A program made the position numbers and the translations under genes. Shown one piece after another: positions 1 through 8,141 of a stretch of DNA of 64,000 bases. The notes beneath the pieces are model-generated. The model worked only from the letters and a program-made list of their open reading frames with translations. It ran no database searches and was not told where the DNA came from. The DNA lies in NCBI RefSeq assembly GCF_019956415.1, contig NZ_JAHBDK010000021.1:1-64000 (forward strand), given 5' to 3'. The stretch's first letter is position 1. The number at the start of each line of letters is the position of its first letter. This DNA is from Pseudomonas sp. GL-B-19 (lineage in GTDB: Bacteria; Pseudomonadota; Gammaproteobacteria; Pseudomonadales; Pseudomonadaceae).

Positions 1-30
1 GTGCGTCAGATGATGGCGCTGATGGACTGA
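1..30 (+). CDS. 3' end of an unidentified gene (partial)
   Basis: Reading from base 1 gives V-R-Q-M-M-A-L-M-D followed by TGA at 28-30, with a hairpin terminator shortly after. Only nine residues are visible, so the product cannot be identified. In P. aeruginosa a GntR-type regulator of the FadR subfamily lies near the homologous purine genes, and such proteins often end in a similar helix; that this is the regulator is inference only. Confidence 0.4.
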   Translation: MRQMMALMD

Positions 31-62
31 AAAGCCTTTTTTCGTCTGCTGTGAGCACAAAA

Positions 63-93
63 GCAAACGCCCCGAACAAGTCGGGGCGTTTGC
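63..93 (+). terminator. Hairpin terminator after the partial gene
   Basis: A 13-bp perfect inverted repeat (GCAAACGCCCCGA / TCGGGGCGTTTGC) with a 5-base loop starts 32 bases after the stop codon at 30. The T tract is short, so termination strength is uncertain. Confidence 0.6.
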
Positions 94-150
94 TGGAACC
101 ACCATCAGTGTGTTTTCACACAGTCTGCAATGGCCGGTTTATTTGTTTTT

Positions 151-224
151 GCCATCCCCCCTCAGGCTCGCTCCCAAAGGTGAGCGCTTGTCCCTGTGGG
201 AGCGAGCCTGCTCGCGATGGCGTC
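151..224. repeat. REP pair (one arm degenerate)
   Basis: The right arm at 193-224 is a standard Pseudomonas REP (CTGTGGGAGCGAGCCTGC then TCGCGATGGCG). The left arm at 151-180 is a decayed inverted copy (GCCATC..CAGGCTCGCTCCCA). It lies in the 405-base gene-free stretch 31-435 before the purine permease; the rest of that stretch holds a terminator, one operator-like palindrome and the presumed promoter. Confidence 0.8.
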
Positions 225-291
225 GGCACAGGCGATATATCTCAATCACCAAACTTTTCGCAAACGAAATGGAAAACATTATTTGCTTTTT

Positions 292-301
292 TTGTATACA
301 A
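292..301. promoter_or_regulatory. TTGTATACAA operator-like palindrome upstream of the purine permease
   Basis: A perfect 10-bp palindrome lies 135 bases before the permease start. The same word occurs at 3368-3377 before puuE, and a close variant at 3172-3183. TTGTATACAA-like sites are typical of FadR-subfamily GntR regulators, so a shared purine regulator is a reasonable inference. Confidence 0.55.
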
Positions 302-435
302 AAGCATAATCCACTTCGTGCGAGTTCTTGACCTCGTGGTCAACATATTCGCAAGTGCCTTGCCTCAAAGGGCCGCTGCCACCCTCATGGGTCCGGTCCT
401 GGAAATAACAATAAAACTCTTGAGGAGTACTCGCT

Positions 436-1785
436 GTGGAAAGCCGCAAATCCGAAGCATCGACGCTGGATCTCTCGCCGCCATTACGCAATGGCTTGCT
501 TGAACGCATCTTCAAACTCAGCTTGCATGGCACCACGGTGAAGACCGAGCTGATTGCCGGTCTGACAACCTTCATCACGATGGCTTACATCATCTTCGTC
601 AACCCCAATATCATGGCTGACGCCGGGATTGATCACGGTGCCGCGTTTGTCGCGACCTGCATCGCGGCTGCGCTGGGTTGCCTGTTAATGGGCCTCTACG
701 CCAACTGGCCCGTCGGCCTGGCGCCGGGCATGGGCTTGAACGCTTTCTTCACCTACACCGTGGTCGGCACCATGGGCTACAACTGGGAAACCGCCCTCGG
801 TGCGGTATTTGTGTCCGGTGTGTTGTTCATGATCCTGACCTTTTCGCGGATTCGCGAATGGCTGCTCAACAGCATTCCAGTGAGCCTGCGCTTCGCCATG
901 GGTGCCGGCGTCGGTTTGTTTCTGGGGCTGATCGGTTTGAAAACCGCGGGCATTGTCGTCGATAGCCCGGCGACCCTGATCAAGCTCGGCTCCCTGCGCG
1001 AACCCGGCCCGCTGCTCGCCGCCGTTTGCTTCCTGATGATCGCCATTCTCAGCTATCACAAAGTGTTCGGCGCAATCCTCATCAGCATCATCACCGTCAC
1101 CCTGGCCGGTTGGGGCCTGGGCCTGGTGCACTACGAGGGCATCATGTCGGCCCCGCCGAGCCTGGCCCCGACCTGGATGGCCATGAATCTGGCCGGCGTA
1201 TTCAACGTCAGCATGATCAGCGTGGTCCTGGCCTTCCTTTTTGTGCACATGTTCGACACCGCCGGCACTCTGATGGGTGTGGCCCAGCGCGCCAACCTGG
1301 TCGGCGCAGACGGCCGGATCGAAAACCTCTCTCGCGCCATGAAAGCCGACAGTGCTTCCAGCGTATTTGGTGCGGTGGTGGGTGTTCCGCCGGTCACCAG
1401 TTACGTTGAAAGTGCCGCGGGCGTTGCGGCGGGTGGTCGGACCGGGCTTACCGCCGTGACCGTCGGCGTGCTATTTATTGCCGCGATGTTCTTCGCACCA
1501 CTAGCCGGGATGATCCCAGCCTACGCCACCGCCGGCGCGCTGATTTATGTGGCGATGCTGATGATGGGCGGTATGAAGCACATCGAATGGGACGAAGCGA
1601 CCGACAGCATTCCGGCCATCGTCACCGCAATCATGATGCCGCTGACCTTCTCGGTCGCCGACGGCATCGCGCTGGGCTTCATCACTTACGTGGCGCTGAA
1701 GGCAGGTACCGGTAAATACAAGGAAATCTCCGTCAGCTTGTGGGTGCTTTGCGCGATCTTCATCGCCAAGTTCATTTTCTTGTAA
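436..1785 (+). CDS. NCS2-family purine permease (AzgA-like)
   Basis: Inner-membrane nucleobase permease of the AzgA/PbuG branch, whose members bring in hypoxanthine, adenine and guanine by proton symport. The 449 residues form about a dozen hydrophobic segments; the opening 'HGTTVKTELIAGLTTFITMAY' region, the 'GLAPGMGLNAFF' segment and 'HMFDTAGTLMGVA' are family hallmarks. It starts with GTG at 436, preceded by GAGGAG. A TTGTATACAA palindrome lies upstream and a good terminator follows at 1820-1845, so it is probably a single-gene unit. Its place next to hiuH and puuE suits uptake of purines for breakdown. The exact substrate is not shown by sequence. Confidence 0.9.
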   Translation: MESRKSEASTLDLSPPLRNGLLERIFKLSLHGTTVKTELIAGLTTFITMAYIIFVNPNIMADAGIDHGAAFVATCIAAALGCLLMGLYANWPVGLAPGMGLNAFFTYTVVGTMGYNWETALGAVFVSGVLFMILTFSRIREWLLNSIPVSLRFAMGAGVGLFLGLIGLKTAGIVVDSPATLIKLGSLREPGPLLAAVCFLMIAILSYHKVFGAILISIITVTLAGWGLGLVHYEGIMSAPPSLAPTWMAMNLAGVFNVSMISVVLAFLFVHMFDTAGTLMGVAQRANLVGADGRIENLSRAMKADSASSVFGAVVGVPPVTSYVESAAGVAAGGRTGLTAVTVGVLFIAAMFFAPLAGMIPAYATAGALIYVAMLMMGGMKHIEWDEATDSIPAIVTAIMMPLTFSVADGIALGFITYVALKAGTGKYKEISVSLWVLCAIFIAKFIFL

Positions 1786-1819
1786 GCCGCTTACGTTTCA
1801 AAAACAGTGTTTCAAAACA

Positions 1820-1845
1820 GCCTCACCCCGCCGGGTGGGGCTTTT
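1820..1845 (+). terminator. Intrinsic terminator after the purine permease
   Basis: GCCTCACCC / GGGTGGGGC stem with a 4-base loop followed by TTTT, 34 bases after the permease stop. Confidence 0.8.
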
Positions 1846-1864
1846 GCACAAATGGAGGAAAGTA

Positions 1865-2491
1865 ATGAGTCTGGAAACCTGGCTGCTGTTCAGCGGCGCT
1901 GCGTTGGTGGTGATCCTGATCCCGGGGCCCCTGTCGTTGCTGATGATCAGCAACAGTCTGAATTACGGTTTGCGCCGTTCTTACCCCGCGTTTCTCGGTG
2001 GCGTGATCGCATCGATCTGCTTGCTCAGTGCCTCTGCGCTGGGTTTGGGCGCCTTGCTGCTCGCATCGGAGCAGCTGTTCAGCGCGTTGAAAATCGTCGG
2101 GGCGCTCTACCTGTTCTACCTCGCGTGGCAGAGCTGGCAACAATCGCGTCAGCCATCCGTGGGTGCCGAAGTGCCTCAGGCGGCGCCAGTGCCACGCTTT
2201 CGTGCGCTGTTCGGCCGTGCGTTTGTACTCGGTGCGAGTAATCCGAAAGACATTCTGTTCTTTGCAGCCTTCCTGCCGCAGTTTCTCAGCGCCGAGCAGC
2301 CGTTCCTGCCGCAGTTGCTGGTGATGATAGCGACCTGGACGGTGTTGGATCTGCTGTGCAAATTGGCTTATGGGCTGGGTGCACATGGTGCGGCTCGATA
2401 TCTGCGCAGTGGCAAAGGGCAGAGTTGGTTCAATCGGGTGAGTGCGGGGTTGTTCAGTGGTGCGGGCGCGGCATCTCTGTTGAGCCGCTAA
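1865..2491 (+). CDS. LysE-family exporter
   Basis: Small inner-membrane exporter of 208 residues. LysE/RhtB proteins expel amino acids or other small metabolites. The N-terminal 'GAALVVILIPGPLSLLMISNSL' region with its PGP motif, the 'GASNPKDILFFAAFLPQF' segment and five to six membrane spans are typical. ATG at 1865 was chosen because a strong GGAGG lies seven bases before it; an upstream in-frame ATG at 1835 lies inside the terminator region. It has its own unit between the permease terminator and a REP pair. The substrate is unknown, and nothing ties it to purines except position. Confidence 0.88.
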   Translation: MSLETWLLFSGAALVVILIPGPLSLLMISNSLNYGLRRSYPAFLGGVIASICLLSASALGLGALLLASEQLFSALKIVGALYLFYLAWQSWQQSRQPSVGAEVPQAAPVPRFRALFGRAFVLGASNPKDILFFAAFLPQFLSAEQPFLPQLLVMIATWTVLDLLCKLAYGLGAHGAARYLRSGKGQSWFNRVSAGLFSGAGAASLLSR

Positions 2492-2494
2492 GAG

Positions 2495-2573
2495 CATCGC
2501 GGGCAAGCCTCGCTCCTACAGGTCATGTGTACGCCACAGGTCCTTGTAGGAGCGAGGCTTGCCCGCGAAGACG
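2495..2573. repeat. REP/inverted-REP pair
   Basis: Two facing arms of the 'TGTAGGAGCGAGGCTTGCC' family lie between the convergent lysE-like gene and hiuH. Confidence 0.88.
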
Positions 2574-2601
2574 CCAGACCAGGCACCACTTTCCCCAAGA
2601 C

Positions 2602-2628
2602 GAAAAAAAGCCCGCAGTGTGAGCGGGC
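2602..2628 (-). terminator. Intrinsic terminator of hiuH
   Basis: Read leftward, GCCCGCTCACACTGCGGGC is followed by a run of seven T. It lies about 60 bases past the hiuH stop. Confidence 0.8.
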
Positions 2629-2687
2629 GAAAGACCAAAGAAGCTATATGCGCAGTCGCTTCCAGGTTGAGGCAGCTGCTTGGGGGA

Positions 2688-3041
2688 TCAGCTGCCGCGA
2701 TACGTGGAATAGCTATACGGCGAAATCAGCAACGGCACATGGTAGTGATCCTGTTCCGCAGAGATGCCGAAACGCAGCACCACTACATCGAGAAACGCAG
2801 GCTCCGGCAACTGAACGCCACGGGCGCGGTAGTAGTCGCCCGCATGAAACTGAACCTGATAGACCCCGGTACGGTAGTCATCGCCTTGCAGCAGCGGCGC
2901 ATCGACACGGCCATCGCTATTGGTTGTCGCGCTAGCGACCAATTCCAGGTGCGAACCTTCTACACGGTACAACTCGACCTTGATCGAGCTGCCCGGGCAA
3001 CCGTGTGCAGCGTCCAAAACGTGTGTAGTCAAACGTCCCAT
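2688..3041 (-). CDS. hiuH: 5-hydroxyisourate hydrolase (transthyretin-related)
   Basis: Hydrolyses 5-hydroxyisourate, the product of urate oxidation, to OHCU. The 117 residues match the family length. The N-terminal 'RLTTHVLD' with the active-site His, the late 'HYHVPLLISP' segment and the diagnostic C-terminal YRGS are all present. There is no signal peptide, so it is cytoplasmic. It diverges from puuE across a 428-base region with two TTGTATACAA-like palindromes and has its own terminator. It catalyses step two of the urate pathway encoded around it. Confidence 0.96.
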   Translation of the reverse strand: MGRLTTHVLDAAHGCPGSSIKVELYRVEGSHLELVASATTNSDGRVDAPLLQGDDYRTGVYQVQFHAGDYYRARGVQLPEPAFLDVVVLRFGISAEQDHYHVPLLISPYSYSTYRGS

Positions 3042-3171
3042 TGATTCTGCGCGCCTGCCTGCGTAGAGCAGTCAGGCCTCGCGCCTCCCGAAGTCAGTTA
3101 AAAAGGAGACCGCACCGATTCGGAGCACGAATCACTGCGGCGAGCGATTGATTAAGACACTTTTCAAAAAA

Positions 3172-3183
3172 ATTGTACACAAT
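3172..3183. promoter_or_regulatory. Operator-like palindrome in the hiuH/puuE divergent region (site 1)
   Basis: ATTGTACACAAT, a near-perfect palindrome related to TTGTATACAA, lies about 130 bases upstream of hiuH. The 428-base region 3042-3469 between hiuH and puuE is otherwise AT-rich promoter DNA with no gene seen. Confidence 0.5.
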
Positions 3184-3367
3184 AAAAACGACCTATTTGC
3201 CTCGATGCCCACCAGTCGGGGTTTTACACCGAATTTAACGCCGCACCATAAGATCAGCGGACCTTCTATCCTTTAGCTGACCACTCAGGCAGGTTTCTTG
3301 CAGTATCATCAATTCATGACGTTTCGAGAAAAATGCAAAAAATCAGGCTTACAAATTGAATATAAAG

Positions 3368-3377
3368 TTGTATACAA
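3368..3377. promoter_or_regulatory. TTGTATACAA operator-like palindrome upstream of puuE (site 2)
   Basis: A perfect 10-bp palindrome, identical to the one before the purine permease at 292-301, about 93 bases before the puuE start. Confidence 0.55.
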
Positions 3378-3469
3378 TCACTCCATCGCAGTGACGCCAG
3401 CCTGATATCTCATCGCAAGGCCGCCACACAACCTTGAACACGTCGACACGAATAAGAAGGAAGACTGCA

Positions 3470-4396
3470 GTGAGCGCTGACTACCCACGCGACCTGATCG
3501 GTTACGGCAGTAACCCTCCTCACCCACACTGGCCGGGCAATGCCCGCATCGCTTTGTCTTTCGTACTCAATTACGAAGAAGGCGGCGAGCGCAATATCCT
3601 GCACGGCGATAAAGAGTCCGAAGCCTTCCTCTCCGAAATGGTCTCGGCGCAGCCGCTGCAAGGCGAGCGCAACATGAGCATGGAGTCTCTTTACGAGTAT
3701 GGCAGCCGTGCCGGCGTGTGGCGGATTCTGAAACTGTTCAAGGAATTCGATATTCCGCTGACCATCTTCGCCGTCGCCATGGCCGCCCAGCGCCACCCGG
3801 ATGTGATCCGCGCGATGGTCGATGCCGGTCATGAGATTTGCAGCCACGGCTATCGCTGGATCGACTACCAGTACATGGACGCAGCGCAGGAACGCGAGCA
3901 CATGCTCGAAGCGATCCGCGTGCTCACCGAAATCACCGGCGAACGCCCACTCGGCTGGTACACCGGCCGCACTGGCCCGAACACCCGTCGCCTGGTGATG
4001 GAAGAAGGCGGTTTCCTCTACGACTGCGACACCTACGACGACGACCTGCCCTACTGGGAACCGAACAATCCGACTGGCAAGCCGCACTTGGTGATCCCGT
4101 ACACCCTGGACACCAACGACATGCGCTTCACCCAGGTCCAGGGTTTCAACAAGGGCGACGACTTCTTCGAATACCTCAAGGACGCCTTCGACGTTCTGTA
4201 CGCTGAAGGCGCCGAAGCACCGAAGATGCTGTCGATCGGCCTGCACTGCCGCCTGATCGGCCGTCCGGCGCGTCTGGCTTCGCTCAAGCGCTTTATCGAA
4301 TACGCTAAAAGTCATGAACAGGTGTGGTTCAGCCGTCGTGTCGACATCGCGCGCCACTGGCACGAAACCCACCCGTACCAAGGGGCTGCCCAATGA
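3470..4396 (+). CDS. puuE: Allantoinase PuuE (polysaccharide-deacetylase family)
   Basis: Opens the hydantoin ring of allantoin to give allantoate. PuuE is a metal-independent allantoinase of the polysaccharide deacetylase fold, unrelated to AllB. The opening 'SADYPRDLIGYGSNPPHPHW' is the PuuE signature, followed by 'LSFVLNYEEGGE' and 'HEICSHGYRW'. GTG at 3470 was preferred over TTG at 3434 because AAGAAGGA lies ten bases upstream and homologs begin SADYP; this gives 308 residues. Its stop overlaps the uraD start by four bases (ATGA), so the two are translationally coupled. It is the first gene of the rightward pathway operon. Confidence 0.95.
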   Translation: MSADYPRDLIGYGSNPPHPHWPGNARIALSFVLNYEEGGERNILHGDKESEAFLSEMVSAQPLQGERNMSMESLYEYGSRAGVWRILKLFKEFDIPLTIFAVAMAAQRHPDVIRAMVDAGHEICSHGYRWIDYQYMDAAQEREHMLEAIRVLTEITGERPLGWYTGRTGPNTRRLVMEEGGFLYDCDTYDDDLPYWEPNNPTGKPHLVIPYTLDTNDMRFTQVQGFNKGDDFFEYLKDAFDVLYAEGAEAPKMLSIGLHCRLIGRPARLASLKRFIEYAKSHEQVWFSRRVDIARHWHETHPYQGAAQ

Positions 4397-4908
4397 GCAC
4401 CTTTCAAACGCTGAAGCCATCGAGCCTGAGCCGCGACGCATTCGTCGCCGCCTTCGCCGACATCTACGAACATTCGCCATGGGTGGCCGAAAAGGCCTTC
4501 GACCTGGGCCAGGACGCTTCGATCGACGAGATCGAAACCCTGCACCAGCGCATGAGCGACATCCTGTTGAGCGCCGATCATCAAAGCCAGCTGGCCCTGA
4601 TCAACGCTCACCCGGACCTGGCCGGCAAAGCCGCCGTCCAGGGCCAGCTTACCGCAGCCAGCACTGAAGAACAGTCTGGCGCGGGTATTCACCAATGCAC
4701 GGCCGAAGAGTTCCAGCGCTTCACCGAGCTGAACGACGCCTACAAAGCCAAGTTCAAGTTTCCCTTCATCATGGCGGTAAAAGGCAGCAACCGGCATCAG
4801 ATCCTCGCGGCGTTCGAAACGCGTATTCACAACTCGGTCGACACCGAATTCAAATGCGCGCTGGCGGAGATCAACAAGATTGCGTTGTTCCGTTTACTGA
4901 CCCTATAG
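4393..4908 (+). CDS. uraD: OHCU decarboxylase
   Basis: Decarboxylates 2-oxo-4-hydroxy-4-carboxy-5-ureidoimidazoline to S-allantoin. The 171 residues carry 'INAHPDLAGKAA' with the catalytic His and a late 'LNDAYKAKFKFPFIMAVKG' block, both diagnostic of UraD. The ATG at 4393 overlaps the puuE stop. The protein acts between HiuH and PuuE in the pathway, and sits directly after PuuE here. Confidence 0.96.
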   Translation: MSTFQTLKPSSLSRDAFVAAFADIYEHSPWVAEKAFDLGQDASIDEIETLHQRMSDILLSADHQSQLALINAHPDLAGKAAVQGQLTAASTEEQSGAGIHQCTAEEFQRFTELNDAYKAKFKFPFIMAVKGSNRHQILAAFETRIHNSVDTEFKCALAEINKIALFRLLTL

Positions 4909-5000
4909 CGAGCTTTGCCCGAGCGACATTGAACGCATACATACATCGCCCAGGGCACTGCAAGCATCCCAAGCCAACTTATTAAAGGCAGACAAGAAGA

Positions 5001-5996
5001 ATGAAAGCTCACGCCGTACCTTTCGAGAAGTTCGTCAACCTGGCCGATGCCCGCTTGGGCACCAAAATCATCTCGGTCACCGATGACTGGTTCGCTGATG
5101 CCAACCGCCTGTTCCAGCCGACTCCGGCTGTGTGGAAAGAAGGCGTGTTCGATGACAACGGCAAGTGGATGGACGGCTGGGAGTCGCGCCGCAAGCGCTT
5201 CGAAGGCTACGACAGCGCCGTGATCCGCCTCGGTGTACCGGGCTCGATCAAAGGCGTCGACATCGACACTTCATTCTTCACCGGCAACTTCCCGCCGTCG
5301 GCCTCCCTGGAAGCCTGTTTCCTGGCTGAAGGCGAGCCGACTGAAAACACCCAGTGGGTTGAAGTGCTGTCGGCCGTCGAGCTGCAAGGCAACAGCCACC
5401 ACTTCCACGAAATCAACAACGATCAGGCGTTCAGCCACCTGCGCTTCAACATCTACCCGGATGGCGGCGTGGCCCGTCTGCGTGTGTACGGCGTGCCGCA
5501 CCGCGACTGGTCCGCTGTGGGCGACAACGAGCAAATCGACCTGGCCGCAGCCCTCAACGGTGGCCGCGCCCTCGCCTGCTCCGACGAACACTTCGGCCGC
5601 ATGAGCAACATCCTCAACCCGGGCCGTGGCATCAACATGGGCGACGGCTGGGAAACCGCACGTCGTCGTACCCCGGGCAATGACTGGGTGATCGTCGCGT
5701 TGGGCCATGCCGGTGAAGTCGAGAAAGTCATCGTCGACACCCTGCACTTCAAGGGCAACTACCCGGACACCTGCTCGATCCAGGGCGCATTCGTGAAGGG
5801 CGGTACTGACAGCCAGATCGAAACCCAATCGTTGTTCTGGCGCGAATTGCTGCCGGCGCAGAAACTGGAAATGCACGCCGAACACACCTTCGCCGAGCAG
5901 ATCAAGGCGCTGGGCCCGATCACCCACATCCGCCTGAACGTGTTCCCGGACGGTGGTGTGAGCCGCCTGCGCGTTCTCGGCAAGGTCGCTAAATAA
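5001..5996 (+). CDS. alc: Allantoicase
   Basis: Cleaves allantoate to ureidoglycolate and urea. At 331 residues it shows the expected duplicated fold: each half has a 'DGWES/ETARRR.......D....LG..G...KV..DT..FKGN(Y/F)P' pattern (about residues 55-100 and 215-260) and each ends in 'R(L/F)N(I/V)(Y/F)PDGG(V)(A/S)RLRV'. ATG at 5001 has an upstream AGACAAGAAG. Alc releases free urea, so this operon follows the allantoicase rather than the ammonia-releasing route. Confidence 0.96.
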   Translation: MKAHAVPFEKFVNLADARLGTKIISVTDDWFADANRLFQPTPAVWKEGVFDDNGKWMDGWESRRKRFEGYDSAVIRLGVPGSIKGVDIDTSFFTGNFPPSASLEACFLAEGEPTENTQWVEVLSAVELQGNSHHFHEINNDQAFSHLRFNIYPDGGVARLRVYGVPHRDWSAVGDNEQIDLAAALNGGRALACSDEHFGRMSNILNPGRGINMGDGWETARRRTPGNDWVIVALGHAGEVEKVIVDTLHFKGNYPDTCSIQGAFVKGGTDSQIETQSLFWRELLPAQKLEMHAEHTFAEQIKALGPITHIRLNVFPDGGVSRLRVLGKVAK

Positions 5997-6010
5997 GCGC
6001 TGAAGAAAAC

Positions 6011-6079
6011 CTGTAGGAGCACAGCTTGCTGGCGATGGCGTCAGTAAGGACCCCATCGCCGGCAAGCCGTACTCCTACA
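6011..6079. repeat. REP pair inside the purine operon
   Basis: Facing arms of the 'CTGTAGGAGC..AGCTTGC' family fill the short gap between alc and allA, so a strong hairpin would form within the operon transcript. Confidence 0.82.
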
Positions 6080-6118
6080 AAAGCAACACATCAACGAATT
6101 CAAGGTAAGAAGACCAGC

Positions 6119-6622
6119 ATGCGCACACTGACAATTGAACCGCTGACCAAAGAAGCCTTCGCCCCTTTCGGTGACGTGATCGAAACCGACGGCAGCGATC
6201 ACTTCATGATCAACAACGGTTCGACCATGCGCTTTCATAAACTGGCGACGGTGGAAACCGCCAAGCCAGAAGACAACGCGATCATCAGCATCTTCCGCGC
6301 CGACGCGCAGGACATGCCGCTGACCGTCAGCATGCTGGAGCGTCACCCGCTGGGCAGCCAGGCGTTTATTCCGCTGCTCGGCAACCCTTTTCTGATCGTG
6401 GTCGCGCCACTTGGCGATGAACCTGTATCAGGCTTGGTCCGCGCCTTCGTCACCAACGGCAGGCAGGGCATTAATTACCATCGCGGCGTTTGGCACCATC
6501 CGGTGCTGACGATCGAAAAGCGGGATGACTTCCTGGTGGTTGATCGCAGTGGCACAGGCAATAACTGCGATGAGCATTTTTTCAAAGAGGATGAGCGTTT
6601 GATCCTCGCCCCCCACCAATAA
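6119..6622 (+). CDS. allA: Ureidoglycolate lyase
   Basis: Splits ureidoglycolate into glyoxylate and urea, the last step of this pathway. The 167 residues begin 'MRTLTIEPLTKEAFAPFGDVIE', characteristic of AllA, and include 'NYHRGVWHHPVL' with metal-site histidines. ATG at 6119 has AAGGTAAGAAG upstream; longer in-frame starts lie within the REP. It is followed after 50 bases by puuD in the same direction. Confidence 0.95.
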   Translation: MRTLTIEPLTKEAFAPFGDVIETDGSDHFMINNGSTMRFHKLATVETAKPEDNAIISIFRADAQDMPLTVSMLERHPLGSQAFIPLLGNPFLIVVAPLGDEPVSGLVRAFVTNGRQGINYHRGVWHHPVLTIEKRDDFLVVDRSGTGNNCDEHFFKEDERLILAPHQ

Positions 6623-6672
6623 GAGAAGGTCTGATCACTCGACAACAGAGTGACAGGCGAGAGGTAAAGACT

Positions 6673-7974
6673 GTGGAAGCACATCTGTTCGAATGGCTGA
6701 ACCTGAGCGTACGCTGGGTTCACATGATTACTGGCGTGGCCTGGATCGGTGCGTCGTTCTATTTCGTCTGGCTGGAAAACAACCTCAATCGGGTCAACCC
6801 GAAAAGTGGTCTGGCGGGCGATTTGTGGGCGATCCACGGCGGCGGTATCTATCACCTGGAAAAATACAAACTGGCTCCACCGACCATGCCGGACAACCTG
6901 CACTGGTTCAAATGGGAAGCCTACTTCACCTGGATGTCGGGGATCGCGCTGCTGTGCGTGGTGTTCTACTCCAACCCGACGCTCTACCTTCTGGCACCGG
7001 GCAGCAGCCTGAGCGGCCCTGAAGGTGTCATGTTGGGCATCGGCTCGCTGTTCGTCGGCTGGTTCGTCTACTCCTTCCTCTGCGACTCGGCCTTGGGCAA
7101 ACGCCCTGCCCTGCTCGGCTTTATCCTGTTCGTGCTGATCATTGGCGCCGCTTACGGCTTCAGCAAAGTGTTCAGCGGTCGTGGTGCGTACCTGCACGTC
7201 GGCGCGATCATCGGCACCATCATGGTCGGTAACGTGTTCCGCATCATCATGCCGGCGCAACGCGCACTGGTAGCGGCGATCGCCGAGAACCGCACGCCGG
7301 ATCCGGCACTGCCAGCCAAAGGCTTGCTGCGCTCGCGTCACAACAACTACTTCACCTTGCCAGTGCTGTTCATCATGATCAGCAACCACTTCCCGAGCAC
7401 CTACGGCAGCCAATACAACTGGCTGATCCTGGCCGGGATCGCGGTGCTGGCGGTGTTGGTGCGTCATTACTTCAACACCCGTCATGACAGTCACAAGTTC
7501 GCCTGGACGCTGCCAGTGGCCGCCGTCGGCATGATCAGCCTGGCTTACGTCACCGGCCCTGCGCCGATGACCAGCCCGGACGTGGCCAAGGCGCCGGCGA
7601 AGATCGAATACCAACCGCTGCCGGAAACGGCTGTGGGCGGTGGTTTGAAACCCGCTGAAGCCAAACCCGCTGAAGCACCCGCCGCCGCACCTGCCCAGGC
7701 GTCTAACGCCGGCCCAGGTTTCGACAAGGTCCACAGCGTGATTCAGGAGCGTTGTGCGGTTTGCCACTCGGCCAAACCGACCAGCCCGCTGTTCAGTGCT
7801 GCGCCTGCCGGTGTGATGTTCGACACCCCCGAGCAGATCCGCCAGAACGCCCCGCGCATCCAGGCTCAGGCCGTTACCAGCCAGATCATGCCTCTGGGCA
7901 ACATCACGCAGATGACCCAGCAGGAACGTGACCTGATTGGTGCCTGGATTGTTCAGGGAGCTCAGACCAACTGA
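6673..7974 (+). CDS. puuD: Membrane-bound urate hydroxylase PuuD with cytochrome c domain
   Basis: Oxidises urate to 5-hydroxyisourate and passes electrons to the respiratory chain; it replaces soluble uricase in many Proteobacteria. The 433 residues contain an N-terminal multi-pass domain with conserved histidines ('VHMITGVAWIGASFYFVW'), an Ala/Pro-rich linker (about 310-345), and a C-terminal cytochrome c with CAVCH at residues 361-365 and a probable Met ligand in 'QIMPLGN'. GTG at 6673 follows GAGAGGTAAAG. It is transcribed after allA although it catalyses the first step. Confidence 0.95.
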   Translation: MEAHLFEWLNLSVRWVHMITGVAWIGASFYFVWLENNLNRVNPKSGLAGDLWAIHGGGIYHLEKYKLAPPTMPDNLHWFKWEAYFTWMSGIALLCVVFYSNPTLYLLAPGSSLSGPEGVMLGIGSLFVGWFVYSFLCDSALGKRPALLGFILFVLIIGAAYGFSKVFSGRGAYLHVGAIIGTIMVGNVFRIIMPAQRALVAAIAENRTPDPALPAKGLLRSRHNNYFTLPVLFIMISNHFPSTYGSQYNWLILAGIAVLAVLVRHYFNTRHDSHKFAWTLPVAAVGMISLAYVTGPAPMTSPDVAKAPAKIEYQPLPETAVGGGLKPAEAKPAEAPAAAPAQASNAGPGFDKVHSVIQERCAVCHSAKPTSPLFSAAPAGVMFDTPEQIRQNAPRIQAQAVTSQIMPLGNITQMTQQERDLIGAWIVQGAQTN

Positions 7975-7989
7975 TCCATCGTTGAAAAG

Positions 7990-8082
7990 CTTCGCTGGCA
8001 AGCCAGCTCCTACAGATGTGTGTCGCTCACCAATCATGCGACCGACATGAAACCTGTAGGAGCTGGCTTGCCAGCGAATGGC
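7990..8082. repeat. REP pair
   Basis: Facing arms (TTCGCTGGCAAGCCAGCTCC and its inverse) lie between puuD and the second permease. Confidence 0.85.
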
Positions 8083-8141
8083 CGCGCCGCGGTCAACACG
8101 ATGCACAAAATCAAAAGAATAAAAAAGATCCGAGGTGTTGC

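Noticed and set aside
2495..2573. Regularly repeated palindromes considered as a CRISPR array
   Set aside because: The repeats are dispersed REP pairs between genes, not spaced arrays with unique spacers, and no cas genes are present.
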